The notes under the pieces were generated by a model, which made no database searches, was not told the DNA's origin, and saw nothing but the letters and a program-made list of their open reading frames with translations. Below, in pieces: positions 56,528 through 64,000 of a stretch of DNA of 64,000 bases (its first letter is position 1; each line of letters begins with the position of its first letter). Origin of the DNA: Streptomyces olivaceoviridis (GTDB lineage Bacteria; Actinomycetota; Actinomycetes; Streptomycetales; Streptomycetaceae). Position numbers and translations under genes: made by a program. Where the stretch lies: positions 62,001 to 126,000 of the forward strand of contig NZ_BMUI01000004.1 in NCBI RefSeq assembly GCF_014650115.1, read 5' to 3'.

Positions 56528-57547
56528 GTGCGTGATCGGTCGATGGCAGCCCGAGAAACAGGAAGTCCTGCGGTGCCTCCTCTTTCGCCTCTGCTCGGCA
56601 CTCGCCGGGCCCCCACGGAACCGTCCGGCGAGACCGCCGAGGACGCCTCCGGGGCCTATGACGCCGCCCTCGACGACGCGGAACTCGGCGCCGCCCGAGC
56701 CGCGTTGGCCCAGGGCCGGCGGCAGGCCGCCCGCTCCCTGCTGGTGCACACCGGCGACGACTGGGACCGCCGCGGCCACCGCCTCACCGTGCTCGCCCAG
56801 GATGCCCGTGCCGCCGCCTGGGCGACCGACTGGCTGACCGCCGAACCCGGCTCCGCCGACGCCAGCACGCTGCTCGCCCTGGCCCTGGTGCACCGCGCCT
56901 TACGCGGCGGGGAGGAGCCCGGCCCGGCCCGCGAGGCCTGCGGCACGGCCGCCGCGCTCGCCCCCGACGACCCCACCCCCTGGCTGGGCCGGCTGCTGCT
57001 CGCCCGCGCCCTCGGCCCGGAGCGCGAGGTGCTCGCGGCCTTCGCCGAAGTGCGCCGCCGCCACCCCGAGCACCACCACGCCCACCACCTGCTGATCGCC
57101 CGCCTGGCCGAACGGCCCGCCGGCGGCCGGGCCGAGGCCCACGAGGTGTACGACCTCGCCGAGCAGGCCGCCGCCGAGGCCCCCGCCGACTCCCCGCTGG
57201 CCGTCCTGCCGGTCGTCGCCTACGCCGAGCGCTACCGGGTCCTCGCCGCCACCGGCCTCACCCCCGCCGACCCCGCGGCCTGCGGGCACTGGTCCGGCCC
57301 GCGGGCCCGGCGCATCCTGCGCGCCTGCTTCGACTGGTGGCTGGAGTGGGAGCACGACGAACACCCGCGCCGTCACGTCGACCTCAACCACCTCGCGTTC
57401 GCCCTGTCCCGCGCCGGCCGCCCGGCCGAGGCGGCGGCCCTCTTCCGCCGCATCGGCGCGCACGCCACCCCGGCGCCCTGGTCGTACGCGCACCCCGACC
57501 CCCTGGCGGCCTTCCACGCGGCCCGCGCCCACGCGCTCGGGCACTGA
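56528..57547 (+). CDS. helical-repeat (TPR-like) protein with a TTA codon
   Basis: A 339-residue cytosolic protein, Ala-rich and all-helical in appearance. Degenerate TPR-like pairs are present (DDAELGAARAALAQGRRQAARSLLVHTGDDWDRRGHRLTVL; DASTLLALALVHRALRGG; DLNHLAFALSRAGRPAEAAALFRRIG). WLEWEHDEHPRRHVDLNHL near residue 280 is a distinctive segment. I recognise no family beyond TPR-like. GAGG lies 8 bp before GTG 56528. Codon 125 (56900-56902) is TTA, so translation should depend on the developmental bldA tRNA. It is the only in-frame TTA I found in the window. Confidence 0.78.
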   Translation: MRDRSMAARETGSPAVPPLSPLLGTRRAPTEPSGETAEDASGAYDAALDDAELGAARAALAQGRRQAARSLLVHTGDDWDRRGHRLTVLAQDARAAAWATDWLTAEPGSADASTLLALALVHRALRGGEEPGPAREACGTAAALAPDDPTPWLGRLLLARALGPEREVLAAFAEVRRRHPEHHHAHHLLIARLAERPAGGRAEAHEVYDLAEQAAAEAPADSPLAVLPVVAYAERYRVLAATGLTPADPAACGHWSGPRARRILRACFDWWLEWEHDEHPRRHVDLNHLAFALSRAGRPAEAAALFRRIGAHATPAPWSYAHPDPLAAFHAARAHALGH

Positions 57548-57664
57548 GACACCGGGGCCCGGACGGCGTACCCAAGAGGTGACGCGGGTGAGAAGTGGTT
57601 ACGGAAATCTGACCGACGGCCCGATCATCTGGCCCCACGCGGCCCCGAGTGCTCGAATGAGTAC

Positions 57665-58405
57665 GTGAACTCTGAACAATCCGAGGAGCACGCACCCGAA
57701 CGGGACGGCCGGCCCATCGGCCGCCGCGTCTTCCTCGGCACCCTCGGTCTGGGCGCGCTCGGCGTGGTCGCGGCACCCGCCCTGCAACGCGGCGTCGAGG
57801 GCTTCCTCGGCGGCGTCGCCGGCAAGGACCCCACCGGTCTGACCGGTCTGCTGCCCAACGGCGGCGGCTTCCGCTACTACTCCGTCGCCGCGTCCGTGCC
57901 GCACAAGACCGCCGCGGACTACCGCCTCACCCTCGACGGCCTGGTCGACCACCCGCGCGGCTACACCCTCGACGAACTGCGCGCCCTGCCGCGGACCCGG
58001 CTGGTCAAGGACGTCCAGTGCGTCACCGGCTGGCGGGTCCCCGGCACCCCCTTCGAGGGCGTACGCCTGTCCCACCTGCTCGACGCGGCGGGCGTCCGCC
58101 CCTCCGCCAAGGCCCTGCGCTTCACCTGCTTCGACGGCACCTACACCGAGAGCCTCACCCTGGACCAGGCGCGCCGCCCGGACGTGCTGGTCGCCCTGCG
58201 CATGCAGGACAAGGACATCGGCCACGACCACGGCGGCCCGGTCCGCCTCTACGTCGCCCCCATGTACTTCTACAAGTCCGCCAAGTGGCTCTCCGGCATC
58301 ACCGTCACCGACCGGGTGCAGCCGGGCTACTGGGAGAACCTCGGCTACGACGTCGACGCCTGGGTCGGCCGCTCGAACGGACGCGGCGATGAGCCTACGA
58401 GCTGA
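57665..58405 (+). CDS. YedY/MsrP-like molybdopterin oxidoreductase, Tat-exported
   Basis: A 246-residue sulfite-oxidase-fold Mo enzyme. The twin-arginine signal is IGRRVFLGTLGLGALGVVAAP (residues 18-38). The catalytic domain contains YRLTLDGLVDHPRGYTLDELRALPRTRLVKDVQCVTGW, with Cys119 as the expected molybdenum ligand, and later GGPVRLYVAPMYFYKSAKWLSGI. It probably reduces a small oxidised substrate such as a protein methionine sulfoxide, or another sulfoxide. It overlaps the cytochrome b gene by 17 bp, forming a YedYZ-like pair. Start GTG 57665. Confidence 0.92.
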   Translation: MNSEQSEEHAPERDGRPIGRRVFLGTLGLGALGVVAAPALQRGVEGFLGGVAGKDPTGLTGLLPNGGGFRYYSVAASVPHKTAADYRLTLDGLVDHPRGYTLDELRALPRTRLVKDVQCVTGWRVPGTPFEGVRLSHLLDAAGVRPSAKALRFTCFDGTYTESLTLDQARRPDVLVALRMQDKDIGHDHGGPVRLYVAPMYFYKSAKWLSGITVTDRVQPGYWENLGYDVDAWVGRSNGRGDEPTS

Positions 58406-59015
58406 GACCCCGGCCCCGCCGAGCGCCCGCGTCCACCGCTTCACCCGCGCCGAACGCTGGGTGCACCGCGCGACGGCCGCGCTGATGGGCGTGTGCGTGG
58501 TGACCGCGGCCGTCCTCTACGTCCCGCAACTGGCGGTCCTGGTCGGCCGCCGGGAACTGGTCGTCCGGGTGCACGAGTGCGCGGGGCTCGCGCTGCCGGT
58601 GCCGGTCCTGCTGGGCCTGGCCTCCCGCGCCTTCCGCGCCGACCTGCGCTTCCTCAACCGCTTCGGCCCGCACGACCGGGTCTGGCTGCGCGCCGCGTCG
58701 CGCCGCGACCGGCGCCACGGCTCGCGCCCCGCGGGCAAGTTCAACGCCGGCCAGAAGGTCTACGCCGCGTGGATCGCCGGCGCGACCCTGGTCATGCTCG
58801 GCACCGGCCTGATGATGTGGTTCACCCGTCTCACCCCGCTGATGTGGCGTACCTCGGCGACCTTCGTCCACGACTGGCTGGCCCTGACGATCGGCGTGGT
58901 CCTGGCCGGCCACATCGGCATGGCCCTCGGGGACCCGGAGGCGAGACGGGGGCTGCGGACGGGAACGGTGAGCGAGGAGTGGGCGAACCGGGAACACCCG
59001 CTCTGGCGCCCGTAG
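58389..59015 (+). CDS. cytochrome b561-type membrane subunit
   Basis: A 208-residue haem-binding membrane protein with four helices: RAERWVHRATAALMGVCVVTAAVLYVPQL (helix 1 with His), VVRVHECAGLALPVPVLLGLASRAF (helix 2 with His), KVYAAWIAGATLVMLGTGLMMWFTRLTPLMW (helix 3) and VHDWLALTIGVVLAGHIGMALGD (helix 4, two His). The histidine spacing fits a cytochrome b561/formate-dehydrogenase-gamma type. It passes quinol electrons to the preceding exported Mo enzyme. The start ATG at 58389 lies inside the upstream gene. Confidence 0.92.
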   Translation: MSLRAETPAPPSARVHRFTRAERWVHRATAALMGVCVVTAAVLYVPQLAVLVGRRELVVRVHECAGLALPVPVLLGLASRAFRADLRFLNRFGPHDRVWLRAASRRDRRHGSRPAGKFNAGQKVYAAWIAGATLVMLGTGLMMWFTRLTPLMWRTSATFVHDWLALTIGVVLAGHIGMALGDPEARRGLRTGTVSEEWANREHPLWRP

Positions 59016-59043
59016 CCCTTGTCCCGCTCGGAACCCCACCCGC

Positions 59044-60063
59044 TCAGAACTCCAGCAGCACCTTGCAGGACCGCTCCCGGTCGGCGGCCAGCGCGAACGC
59101 GGAGCCGGCCGCTGTCACGGGGACCACGGAGCTGATCAGCCCGTCGAACTCGCCCCGGGCTGCGAGCAGTTCCAGCGCGTCGTCGAACTCGGCGTCGAAC
59201 CGGAACGCGCCCCGCAGGTCGATCTCCCGGCTCACCACCAGGTTCCCGGCGAACGGCGTACGCCCGGCGGGCAGCATCCCGAGCTGGACGACCACACCGC
59301 CGCGCCGCACCCGCCGCAGACAGGTGTCCAGTCCGGCGGCCACCCCCGAGGCCTCCACGGCCACGTCCACCTCCGCCGGCCACCCGGGATCGTCCGGATC
59401 GTCGGCCCGTACGAGCGTGTCGGCACCGGCGACGGCCGCGTACCCCAGCGCCTCGGGCACCAGGTCGGTGACCGTCACCCGCGCCGCGCCCGCCGCCTTC
59501 GCCGCCGCGACGACCAGGCACCCGATCGGCCCGGCCCCGGTGACCAGCACATGACGTCCGGCCACCTCCCCGGCCCGCCGCACCGCGTGCAGCGCCACCG
59601 ACAGGGGCTCGGCCAGCGCGGCCCGGCGCAGCCCGAGCCCGTCCGGCAGTGCCCTCAACTGGCGTGCGGGAACGGCCACTTGGCCGGCGAAGCCGCCCTG
59701 CACATGTGGAAACCGCGCCGCACTGCCCAGGTAGCGCGTGTCGCGGCACACGTTCGCCCGTCCCTCGGCGCACTCCGGGCACACCCCGCACGGCGTGGCC
59801 GGGTGCACGGCGACCGCCGTACCCGGGGCGGGACCGGTGGCACCGGGGCCGTAGGACACCACCGTGCCGACCACCTCGTGCCCGAGCACCATCGGCTCGC
59901 GGAGCCGGAAGTCCCCGACCCCGCCGTGCCGCCAGTAGTGCAGATCGGACCCGCACACCCCGCCGTACCGGACCGCCACCAGCGCCTCGCCGGACCCGGC
60001 CCGAGGGGGCGGCAGCTCCTCCACCCGCAGCTCGCCGGCCCCGTGGATCACACACCCCAGCAC
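59044..60063 (-). CDS. zinc-dependent dehydrogenase, L-idonate 5-dehydrogenase-like
   Basis: A 339-residue MDR-family polyol/sugar-acid dehydrogenase. Catalytic zinc: GGVCGSDLHYWRHGGVG (Cys) and VLGHEVVGTV (His-Glu). Structural zinc: CGVCPECAEGRANVC. The cofactor motif is VTGAGPIGCLVVAAAKAAGAARVTVTDL. The RHGGVGDF and YWRHG patterns are typical of IdnD, which oxidises L-idonate to 5-ketogluconate. In this operon it follows the SDR (gluconate 5-dehydrogenase-like), gluconate permease and gluconokinase, so the set funnels idonate/5-ketogluconate to gluconate and then 6-phosphogluconate. Start GTG 60063. Confidence 0.9.
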   Translation of the reverse strand: MLGCVIHGAGELRVEELPPPRAGSGEALVAVRYGGVCGSDLHYWRHGGVGDFRLREPMVLGHEVVGTVVSYGPGATGPAPGTAVAVHPATPCGVCPECAEGRANVCRDTRYLGSAARFPHVQGGFAGQVAVPARQLRALPDGLGLRRAALAEPLSVALHAVRRAGEVAGRHVLVTGAGPIGCLVVAAAKAAGAARVTVTDLVPEALGYAAVAGADTLVRADDPDDPGWPAEVDVAVEASGVAAGLDTCLRRVRRGGVVVQLGMLPAGRTPFAGNLVVSREIDLRGAFRFDAEFDDALELLAARGEFDGLISSVVPVTAAGSAFALAADRERSCKVLLEF

Positions 60064-60077
60064 GCCCGCCGCCCCTT

Positions 60078-60839
60078 TCACAGCACGCTCGTCATGCCGC
60101 CGTCGACGTACAGCACCTGCCCGCCGACGAAGTCCGCCGCGGGCGAGGCCAGGAAGAGCAGCCCGCCCACCAGGTCCTCGGTACGGCCCCAGCGTCCGGC
60201 CGGGGTGCGGCGGCGCACCCACGCGCTGAACTCCTCGTCCTCCACCAGGGGCCGGGTCAGCTCGGTCTCGATGTAGCCGGGGCCGAGGCCGTTGACCTGG
60301 ACGCCGTACGGCCCCCAGTCGGCGCACATGCCCTTGGTGAGCATCTTCAGCGCGCCCTTGGTCGCCGCGTACGGCGCGATGCCCGGGCGGACCACCTCGC
60401 TCTGCAACGAGCAGATATTGATGATCTTGCCGTGCCCGCGTGCCGTCATCCGCCGGGCGGCCTCCCGGCCGACGAGGAACGCGCTGGTGAGGTTGGTGTC
60501 CAGGATGCGGTGCCAGTCGGCGTCCGCGAACTCCAGCAGCGGGGCGCGCAGTTGCATGCCCGCGTTGTTGACCAGGATGTCGAGCGGGCCCACCCGCTCC
60601 TCGACGTCCGCGATCCCGGCGGCCACGGCCGGACCGTCGGTCACGTCGAACACCGCCGTACGCACCTCACCGGGAAGGTCCGCCGCGGCCTCGGCCAGCC
60701 GGCCGGCGTCGCGCCCGTTGAGGACCACCGTGCAGCCGGCCTCGGCCAGGCCCCGGGCCAGCGCGAGGCCGATGCCCCGGCTGGACCCGGTGACCAGGGC
60801 CGTACGGCCGCTGATGTCGAAGAGGGGGTGAGCCGTCAT
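60078..60839 (-). CDS. SDR, gluconate 5-dehydrogenase (IdnO-like)
   Basis: A 253-residue short-chain dehydrogenase. TGSSRGIGLALARGLAEAG (about 17-35) is the cofactor motif, VNNAGMQLRAPL is the NNAG region, and the catalytic residues sit in INICSLQSEVVRPGIAPYAATKGALKMLTKGM (Ser, Tyr153, Lys157). GLGPGYIETELTRPL and VDGGMTSVL match 5-keto-D-gluconate 5-reductases. It interconverts 5-ketogluconate and gluconate. It lies between gntP and the idonate dehydrogenase with short gaps (10 and 14 bp), which supports one operon. Confidence 0.93.
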   Translation of the reverse strand: MTAHPLFDISGRTALVTGSSRGIGLALARGLAEAGCTVVLNGRDAGRLAEAAADLPGEVRTAVFDVTDGPAVAAGIADVEERVGPLDILVNNAGMQLRAPLLEFADADWHRILDTNLTSAFLVGREAARRMTARGHGKIINICSLQSEVVRPGIAPYAATKGALKMLTKGMCADWGPYGVQVNGLGPGYIETELTRPLVEDEEFSAWVRRRTPAGRWGRTEDLVGGLLFLASPAADFVGGQVLYVDGGMTSVL

Positions 60840-60849
60840 CGCCGTACCC

Positions 60850-62247
60850 CTAGATGATCAGGGAGAGGAGCAGTACCAGGCCGCCGGCGACCACCGAGAT
60901 GATCGTCTCCATCACCGACCAGGTCTTCACGGTCTGCCCGACGCTCAGCCCGAAGTACTCCTTCACCAGCCAGAAACCGGCGTCGTTGACATGGCTGAAG
61001 AACAGCGAGCCCGCGCCGACGGCCAGGACGAGCAGGGCCGCGTGCGTGGTCGACATGTCGGCCGCGAGCGGCGCGACCAGGCCGGCCGCCGAGACCGTCG
61101 CCACCGTCGCCGAGCCGGTCGCCAGCCGGATCGCCACCGCGATCAGCCAGGCCAGCAGCAGCGCCGGGATCGACCAGTCCCTGGAGATGTCCAGGATCAT
61201 CTGGCCCACGCCCGAGTCGATCAGCGTCTGCTTGAAGCCGCCGCCCGCGCCCACGATCAGCAGGATGCCGGCGATGGGCATGAGGCCCTTCTCGACGGTC
61301 TGCTGGAGCCGGTCCTTGGTGAACCCGGCGGGCCGGCCCAGCGTGAAGAAGCCGACGATCACGGCGGCGAGCAGCGCGATCAGCGGGGAGCCGACGACGT
61401 CGAAGACACGCTGGGTCGTGTCCGTGGCGTCGTCGATGACGATGTCCACCAGCGCCTTGGCCAGCATCAGCACCACAGGGAGCAGCACGGTGGCGAGCGT
61501 CGCGCCGAAGCCGGGACGGCGCTCCAGCTCCTCCGAGGCGCGCTGCGGCAGCATCCGGTCGGGTGCCGGCACGTCCACCCAGCGGGCCGCGACCTTCGAG
61601 AACAGCGGACCGGCGATGATCACCGTCGGGATGGCGACCAGGATGCCGAGCGCCAGGGTCACGCCCAGGTTGGCCTTGACCGCGTCGATGGCGACCAGCG
61701 GGCCGGGGTGCGGCGGGATCAGGCCGTGCATCACGGACAGACCGGCGAGCGCCGGGATGCCGATGCGCATCAGGGAGTAGTTGCCGCGCTTGGCGACCAT
61801 CAGCACGACCGGGATCAGCAGCACGATGCCGACCTCGAAGAACAGGGGCAGGCCGATCACGGAGGCGATCAGCACCATCGCCCAGGGCATGGCGCGCCCG
61901 CCGGCCTTGGCGAGGATCGTGTCCACGATCTCGTCGGCACCGCCGGAGTCGGCGAGCAGCTTGCCCAGGATCGCCCCGAGCGCGATCAGGACGCCGACGC
62001 CGGCCACGGTGGAGCCGAGTCCGGTGGTGAAGCTGGTGATGGCCTTGTCCAGCGGCGCCCCGGCGACCGCCCCGAGCGCCAGTGACCCGATGGTCAGCGC
62101 CAGGAAGGCATGGAGCTTGAACTTGGTGATGAGCAGGACGATGACTGCGATGCCCACCAGGACGGCTATGCCCAGTTGGGCGTGTCCGGCGGAGGTGATC
62201 GGCGCAGGCGCGTCCGCTGCCAGCATCTCGACGCTGAGTCTGGTCAC
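60850..62247 (-). CDS. gntP: gluconate:H+ symporter, GntP family
   Basis: A 465-residue permease with about 12-14 helices. Family segments: AQLGIAVLVGIAVIVLLITKFKLHAFLALTIGSL, GLGSTVAGVGVLIALGAILGKLLADSGGADEI, GLPLFFEVGIVLLIPVVLMVAKRG, GLIPPHPGPLVAIDAVKANLG, GAGGGFKQTLIDSGVGQMILD, IRLATGSATVATVSAAGL and FFSHVNDAGFWLVKEYFGLS. GTG 62247 follows AAGGGAACCC; the longer same-strand frame reading through the kinase gene is spurious. It imports gluconate for the adjoining kinase. Confidence 0.96.
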   Translation of the reverse strand: MTRLSVEMLAADAPAPITSAGHAQLGIAVLVGIAVIVLLITKFKLHAFLALTIGSLALGAVAGAPLDKAITSFTTGLGSTVAGVGVLIALGAILGKLLADSGGADEIVDTILAKAGGRAMPWAMVLIASVIGLPLFFEVGIVLLIPVVLMVAKRGNYSLMRIGIPALAGLSVMHGLIPPHPGPLVAIDAVKANLGVTLALGILVAIPTVIIAGPLFSKVAARWVDVPAPDRMLPQRASEELERRPGFGATLATVLLPVVLMLAKALVDIVIDDATDTTQRVFDVVGSPLIALLAAVIVGFFTLGRPAGFTKDRLQQTVEKGLMPIAGILLIVGAGGGFKQTLIDSGVGQMILDISRDWSIPALLLAWLIAVAIRLATGSATVATVSAAGLVAPLAADMSTTHAALLVLAVGAGSLFFSHVNDAGFWLVKEYFGLSVGQTVKTWSVMETIISVVAGGLVLLLSLII

Positions 62248-62285
62248 GGGGGTTCCCTTGCGGTTACGGGGTGTTCTGACGGGCG

Positions 62286-62813
62286 CTACTGAGCGCTGCC
62301 CGCGGTGTCGGGAAGCAGGTCGAGTGCCTGTACGGCGCGCTCGGTGATCTCCTGGGGGCTGCCGCTGACGTCCACGGCGACTCCCGCCTCGTCCGGCTCC
62401 AGGGGCTGGAGCGTCGCGAACTGGGAGTCCAGCAGCGCGGTGGGCATGAAGTGCCCCTGGCGCTGCGACATCCGCTCCTCGATCAGCTGCCGGTCGCCCG
62501 TCAGGTGCAGGAACACGACCCCGGGGGCCACGGCCCGGAGCCGGTCGCGGTACGACCGCTTCAGCGCCGAGCTGCTGACCACCCCGCCCAGTCCGGCCCG
62601 GCCGTGCGCCCAGTGCCCGATGGCCTCCAGCCACGGCCACCGGTCGGCGTCGTCGAGCGGGATCCCGGCCGACATCTTGTCGATGTTGGCCTGGGGGTGG
62701 AAGTCGTCGCCCTCGGCGTACGGGACGCCCAGCCGCGCGGCGAGCAAGGGACCGATCGTGGTCTTGCCCGTCCCCGCGACGCCCATCACGACGACGACCT
62801 GGGGGGTTCGCAT
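62286..62813 (-). CDS. gntK: gluconokinase
   Basis: A 175-residue P-loop kinase phosphorylating gluconate to 6-phosphogluconate for the pentose-phosphate route. Walker A is GVAGTGKTT (11-19). Characteristic segments are YAEGDDFHPQANIDKMSAGIPLDDADRWPWL, VSSSALKRSYRDRLRA, VFLHLTGDRQLIEERMSQRQGHFMPTALLDSQFATLQPL and EPDEAGVAVDV. The start ATG 62813 (MRTPQVVVVMG) is chosen since the P-loop must be near the N-terminus. It is first in the leftward operon, divergent from the GntR regulator. Confidence 0.96.
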   Translation of the reverse strand: MRTPQVVVVMGVAGTGKTTIGPLLAARLGVPYAEGDDFHPQANIDKMSAGIPLDDADRWPWLEAIGHWAHGRAGLGGVVSSSALKRSYRDRLRAVAPGVVFLHLTGDRQLIEERMSQRQGHFMPTALLDSQFATLQPLEPDEAGVAVDVSGSPQEITERAVQALDLLPDTAGSAQ

Positions 62814-62907
62814 CACTGCCTCGCTGTCTTCCTCGACATCGACGCCACTGCGGCGTCGCCACACTGAAACCCATTAGGTACGACGAATTCAAGAGTCTGT
62901 GACATAT

Positions 62908-62918
62908 AAGTCTGACTT
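62908..62918. promoter_or_regulatory. AAGTC-T-GACTT palindrome in gluconate promoter region
   Basis: A perfect 11-bp palindrome, about 95 bp from gntK and 35 bp from the GntR start, in the 139-bp divergent gap. AT-rich flanks (ACATATAAGTCTG) suggest overlap with a -10 box. It is the best operator candidate for the GntR/FCD regulator. Confidence 0.45.
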
Positions 62919-62952
62919 TTTGTCGCTGTGATCCACGCCGTACGCTGAGTGC

Positions 62953-63654
62953 ATGACCACACCGGGCCGGGGGCTGCACGGCCATGTACTGGACACCCTC
63001 GGCCCCGCGATCACCGCGGGCGAGTACCCGCCGGGCAGCGTCCTGCGCACCGACGAACTGGCACAGCGCTTCGAGGTGTCGCGCTCCGTGATGCGCGAGG
63101 CGGTCCGCGTGCTCGAATCCATGCACCTGGTCGAGTCCCGCCGCCGGGTGGGCGTCACGGTCCGCCCCAAGGCCGAGTGGAACGTCTACGACCCGCAGGT
63201 CATCCGCTGGCGCCTGGCGGGCGCCGACCGCCCGCACCAACTGCGCTCCCTCACCGTGCTGCGCTCCGCGATCGAACCCGTCGCGGCCGGCCTCGCCGCG
63301 CAGCACGCCACGGCCGAGCAGTGCGCCGAACTCACCGAGTGCGCGCTCGGCATGGTGGCCAACTCACGCGGCCACAAGCTGGACAAGTACCTCGTCCACG
63401 ACATCGCCTTCCACCGGGTCGTGCTCACCGCCTCGGGCAACGAGATGTTCGCCCGCCTCGGCGACGTCGTCGCGGAGGTGCTGGCCGGCCGCACCCATCA
63501 CGAGGTCATGTTCGAGGACCCCGACCCGGCGGCCGTCACCCTGCACGTAGGGGTGGCCGAGGCGGTCCGCGCGGGCGACGCGCCCCGCGCGGAGGAACTC
63601 ACCCGGCAGATCGCCGTGGGCGCCCTCCAGGAACTGGACATCCTGGCGCCCTAG
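62953..63654 (+). CDS. GntR/FadR-type regulator (FCD domain) of gluconate operon
   Basis: A 233-residue transcription factor. The winged helix (about residues 10-72) reads GHVLDTLGPAITAGEYPPGSVLRTDELAQRFEVSRSVMREAVRVLESMHLVESRRRVGVTV. The FCD effector domain (about 95-228) reads LTVLRSAIEPVAAGLAAQHATAEQC, YLVHDIAFHRVVLTASGNEMFARLGDVVAEVL, and ends HVGVAEAVRAGDAPRAEELTRQ. The Asp and His residues (DIAFHRV; LHVGVAEAV) form the usual metal/ligand pocket. It is divergent from gntK; gluconate or 6-phosphogluconate should relieve repression. Start ATG 62953. Confidence 0.93.
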   Translation: MTTPGRGLHGHVLDTLGPAITAGEYPPGSVLRTDELAQRFEVSRSVMREAVRVLESMHLVESRRRVGVTVRPKAEWNVYDPQVIRWRLAGADRPHQLRSLTVLRSAIEPVAAGLAAQHATAEQCAELTECALGMVANSRGHKLDKYLVHDIAFHRVVLTASGNEMFARLGDVVAEVLAGRTHHEVMFEDPDPAAVTLHVGVAEAVRAGDAPRAEELTRQIAVGALQELDILAP

Positions 63655-63676
63655 GGTCGGACCGGCCTGGCCGCGG

Positions 63677-64000
63677 CTACTCGCCCGGGAAGTCCCCGTC
63701 CACGTACACCCACGCCCCGTCCACCCGCTCGAACCGGCTCCGCTCGTGCAGCGAGCCACCCCGGTAGGAGGCACGGAACGTCACCGTACCGGTGCTGTGG
63801 AAGGCGGATCCGTCGGCGGTGTCCAGGATCTCCAGCCCCGTCCACCGCATCCGCGGGTCGAGGTCCAGCCGCGCGGGCCGGGTCCGGGGGTGCCAGGTGC
63901 GCAGCAGATACCCCGCGTCCCTCTTGACGAACGCGCTGTACCGCGAGCGCATCAACAGCTCGGCCGTCGGCGCGGACGCCGCGCCGGTGTGGAAACGGCC
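63677..64000 (-). CDS. YchJ-family (UPF0225) protein, 5' end outside window
   Basis: The C-terminal 107 residues of a YchJ-like protein. The visible part starts RFHTGAASAPTAELLMRSRYSAFVKRDAGYLLRTWHPRTRP and ends WVYVDGDFPGE. The family has an N-terminal SEC-C-type CxCGSG zinc motif (outside the window) followed by this NTF2-like fold, with the conserved LMRSRYSAF and LLRTWHP. No function is established beyond zinc binding. The internal TTG/ATG near 63955 should not be taken as the start. It is convergent with the GntR gene. Confidence 0.88.
   Translation of the reverse strand, partial: GRFHTGAASAPTAELLMRSRYSAFVKRDAGYLLRTWHPRTRPARLDLDPRMRWTGLEILDTADGSAFHSTGTVTFRASYRGGSLHERSRFERVDGAWVYVDGDFPGE

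Noticed and set aside
60850..63306. 818-aa frame fusing gluconate permease with upstream sequence
   Set aside because: It is a same-strand read-through of gluconokinase DNA in another frame; GntP begins at 62247 with a good ribosome site.
1..64000. tRNA, rRNA, integrase, transposase or prophage genes
   Set aside because: None was recognised by eye on either strand; short RNA genes cannot be excluded without a covariance search.

Overview
The window is chromosomal DNA of a Streptomyces species. The G+C content is very high, third codon positions are almost always G or C, GTG starts are common, many stop/start codons overlap (GTGA, ATGA), and only one in-frame TTA codon was noticed. Gene content and order (a gluconate operon, soxR, an aldehyde/alcohol dehydrogenase pair, a citrate transporter, hmgA, a SigK-like sigma/anti-sigma pair) resemble from memory the SCO1678-SCO1740 segment of S. 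coelicolor. That synteny was not checked by any search. I saw no rRNA, tRNA, insertion sequence, prophage or CRISPR array. This is conserved core-arm DNA rather than an island.

Layout. 1-8 kb: the 3' part of a Y-family DNA polymerase carrying a 42-bp mobile-type repeat, a secreted class-2 lipase, a methyltransferase, a DUF402/acetyltransferase pair, a GntR regulator, a DUF72 protein, an AAA ATPase and a secreted SGNH esterase. 8-15 kb: a surface/metal locus made of a DUF4331 wall-associated protein, a TPR membrane protein and a NicO/RcnA-type metal transporter, divergent from an ECF sigma factor and its membrane anti-sigma factor. 15-24 kb: a CoA-transferase, a TetR-controlled DrrAB-type ABC exporter with twin operators, an orphan 'type ISP' restriction-like protein, a GntR regulator, homogentisate dioxygenase, a lipoprotein and a TetR regulator. 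24-31 kb: a long tandem-repeat array, a molybdopterin oxidoreductase, a CitMHS citrate transporter, an MFS transporter and a sortase with its probable substrate.

31-38 kb holds acyl-CoA and aldehyde catabolism genes. The ALDH-ADH operon and the acyl-CoA dehydrogenase/TetR pair share one 19-bp operator. A TetR regulator and a MaoC hydratase share another (CTAAGCA-type). 38-47 kb: SoxR, an alpha/beta hydrolase, a WYL regulator, a BKACE-type enzyme, a large secreted penicillin-acylase homologue, a serine hydrolase and a NamZ-type exo-muramidase. 47-53 kb is a convergent fatty-acid module: SDR, acyl-CoA synthetase and TetR rightward, then aminoglycoside-phosphotransferase-like kinase and acyl-CoA dehydrogenase leftward (an ACAD10/11-like pair). 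It is bracketed at both outer promoters by ACCGACCGGTCGGT-type palindromes. 53-59 kb: a histidine-rich repeat protein, paired DUF202 membrane proteins, a NUDIX hydrolase, a 19-bp repeat array, a DMT transporter, a TTA-containing helical-repeat-like gene with twin palindromes upstream, and a YedYZ-like Mo-oxidoreductase/cytochrome b pair. 59-64 kb: a gluconate/idonate operon (gntK, gntP, SDR, ADH) with its divergent GntR regulator, and a truncated YchJ-family gene.

The most unusual feature is repeat content outside genes. Four non-coding tandem arrays have different periods: 14, about 116, about 33 and 19 bp. Two 42-bp repeats are inserted in frame inside conserved enzymes. There are three copies of a dispersed Streptomyces intergenic element. 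Several regulator/operator pairings can be read directly from matching palindromes.
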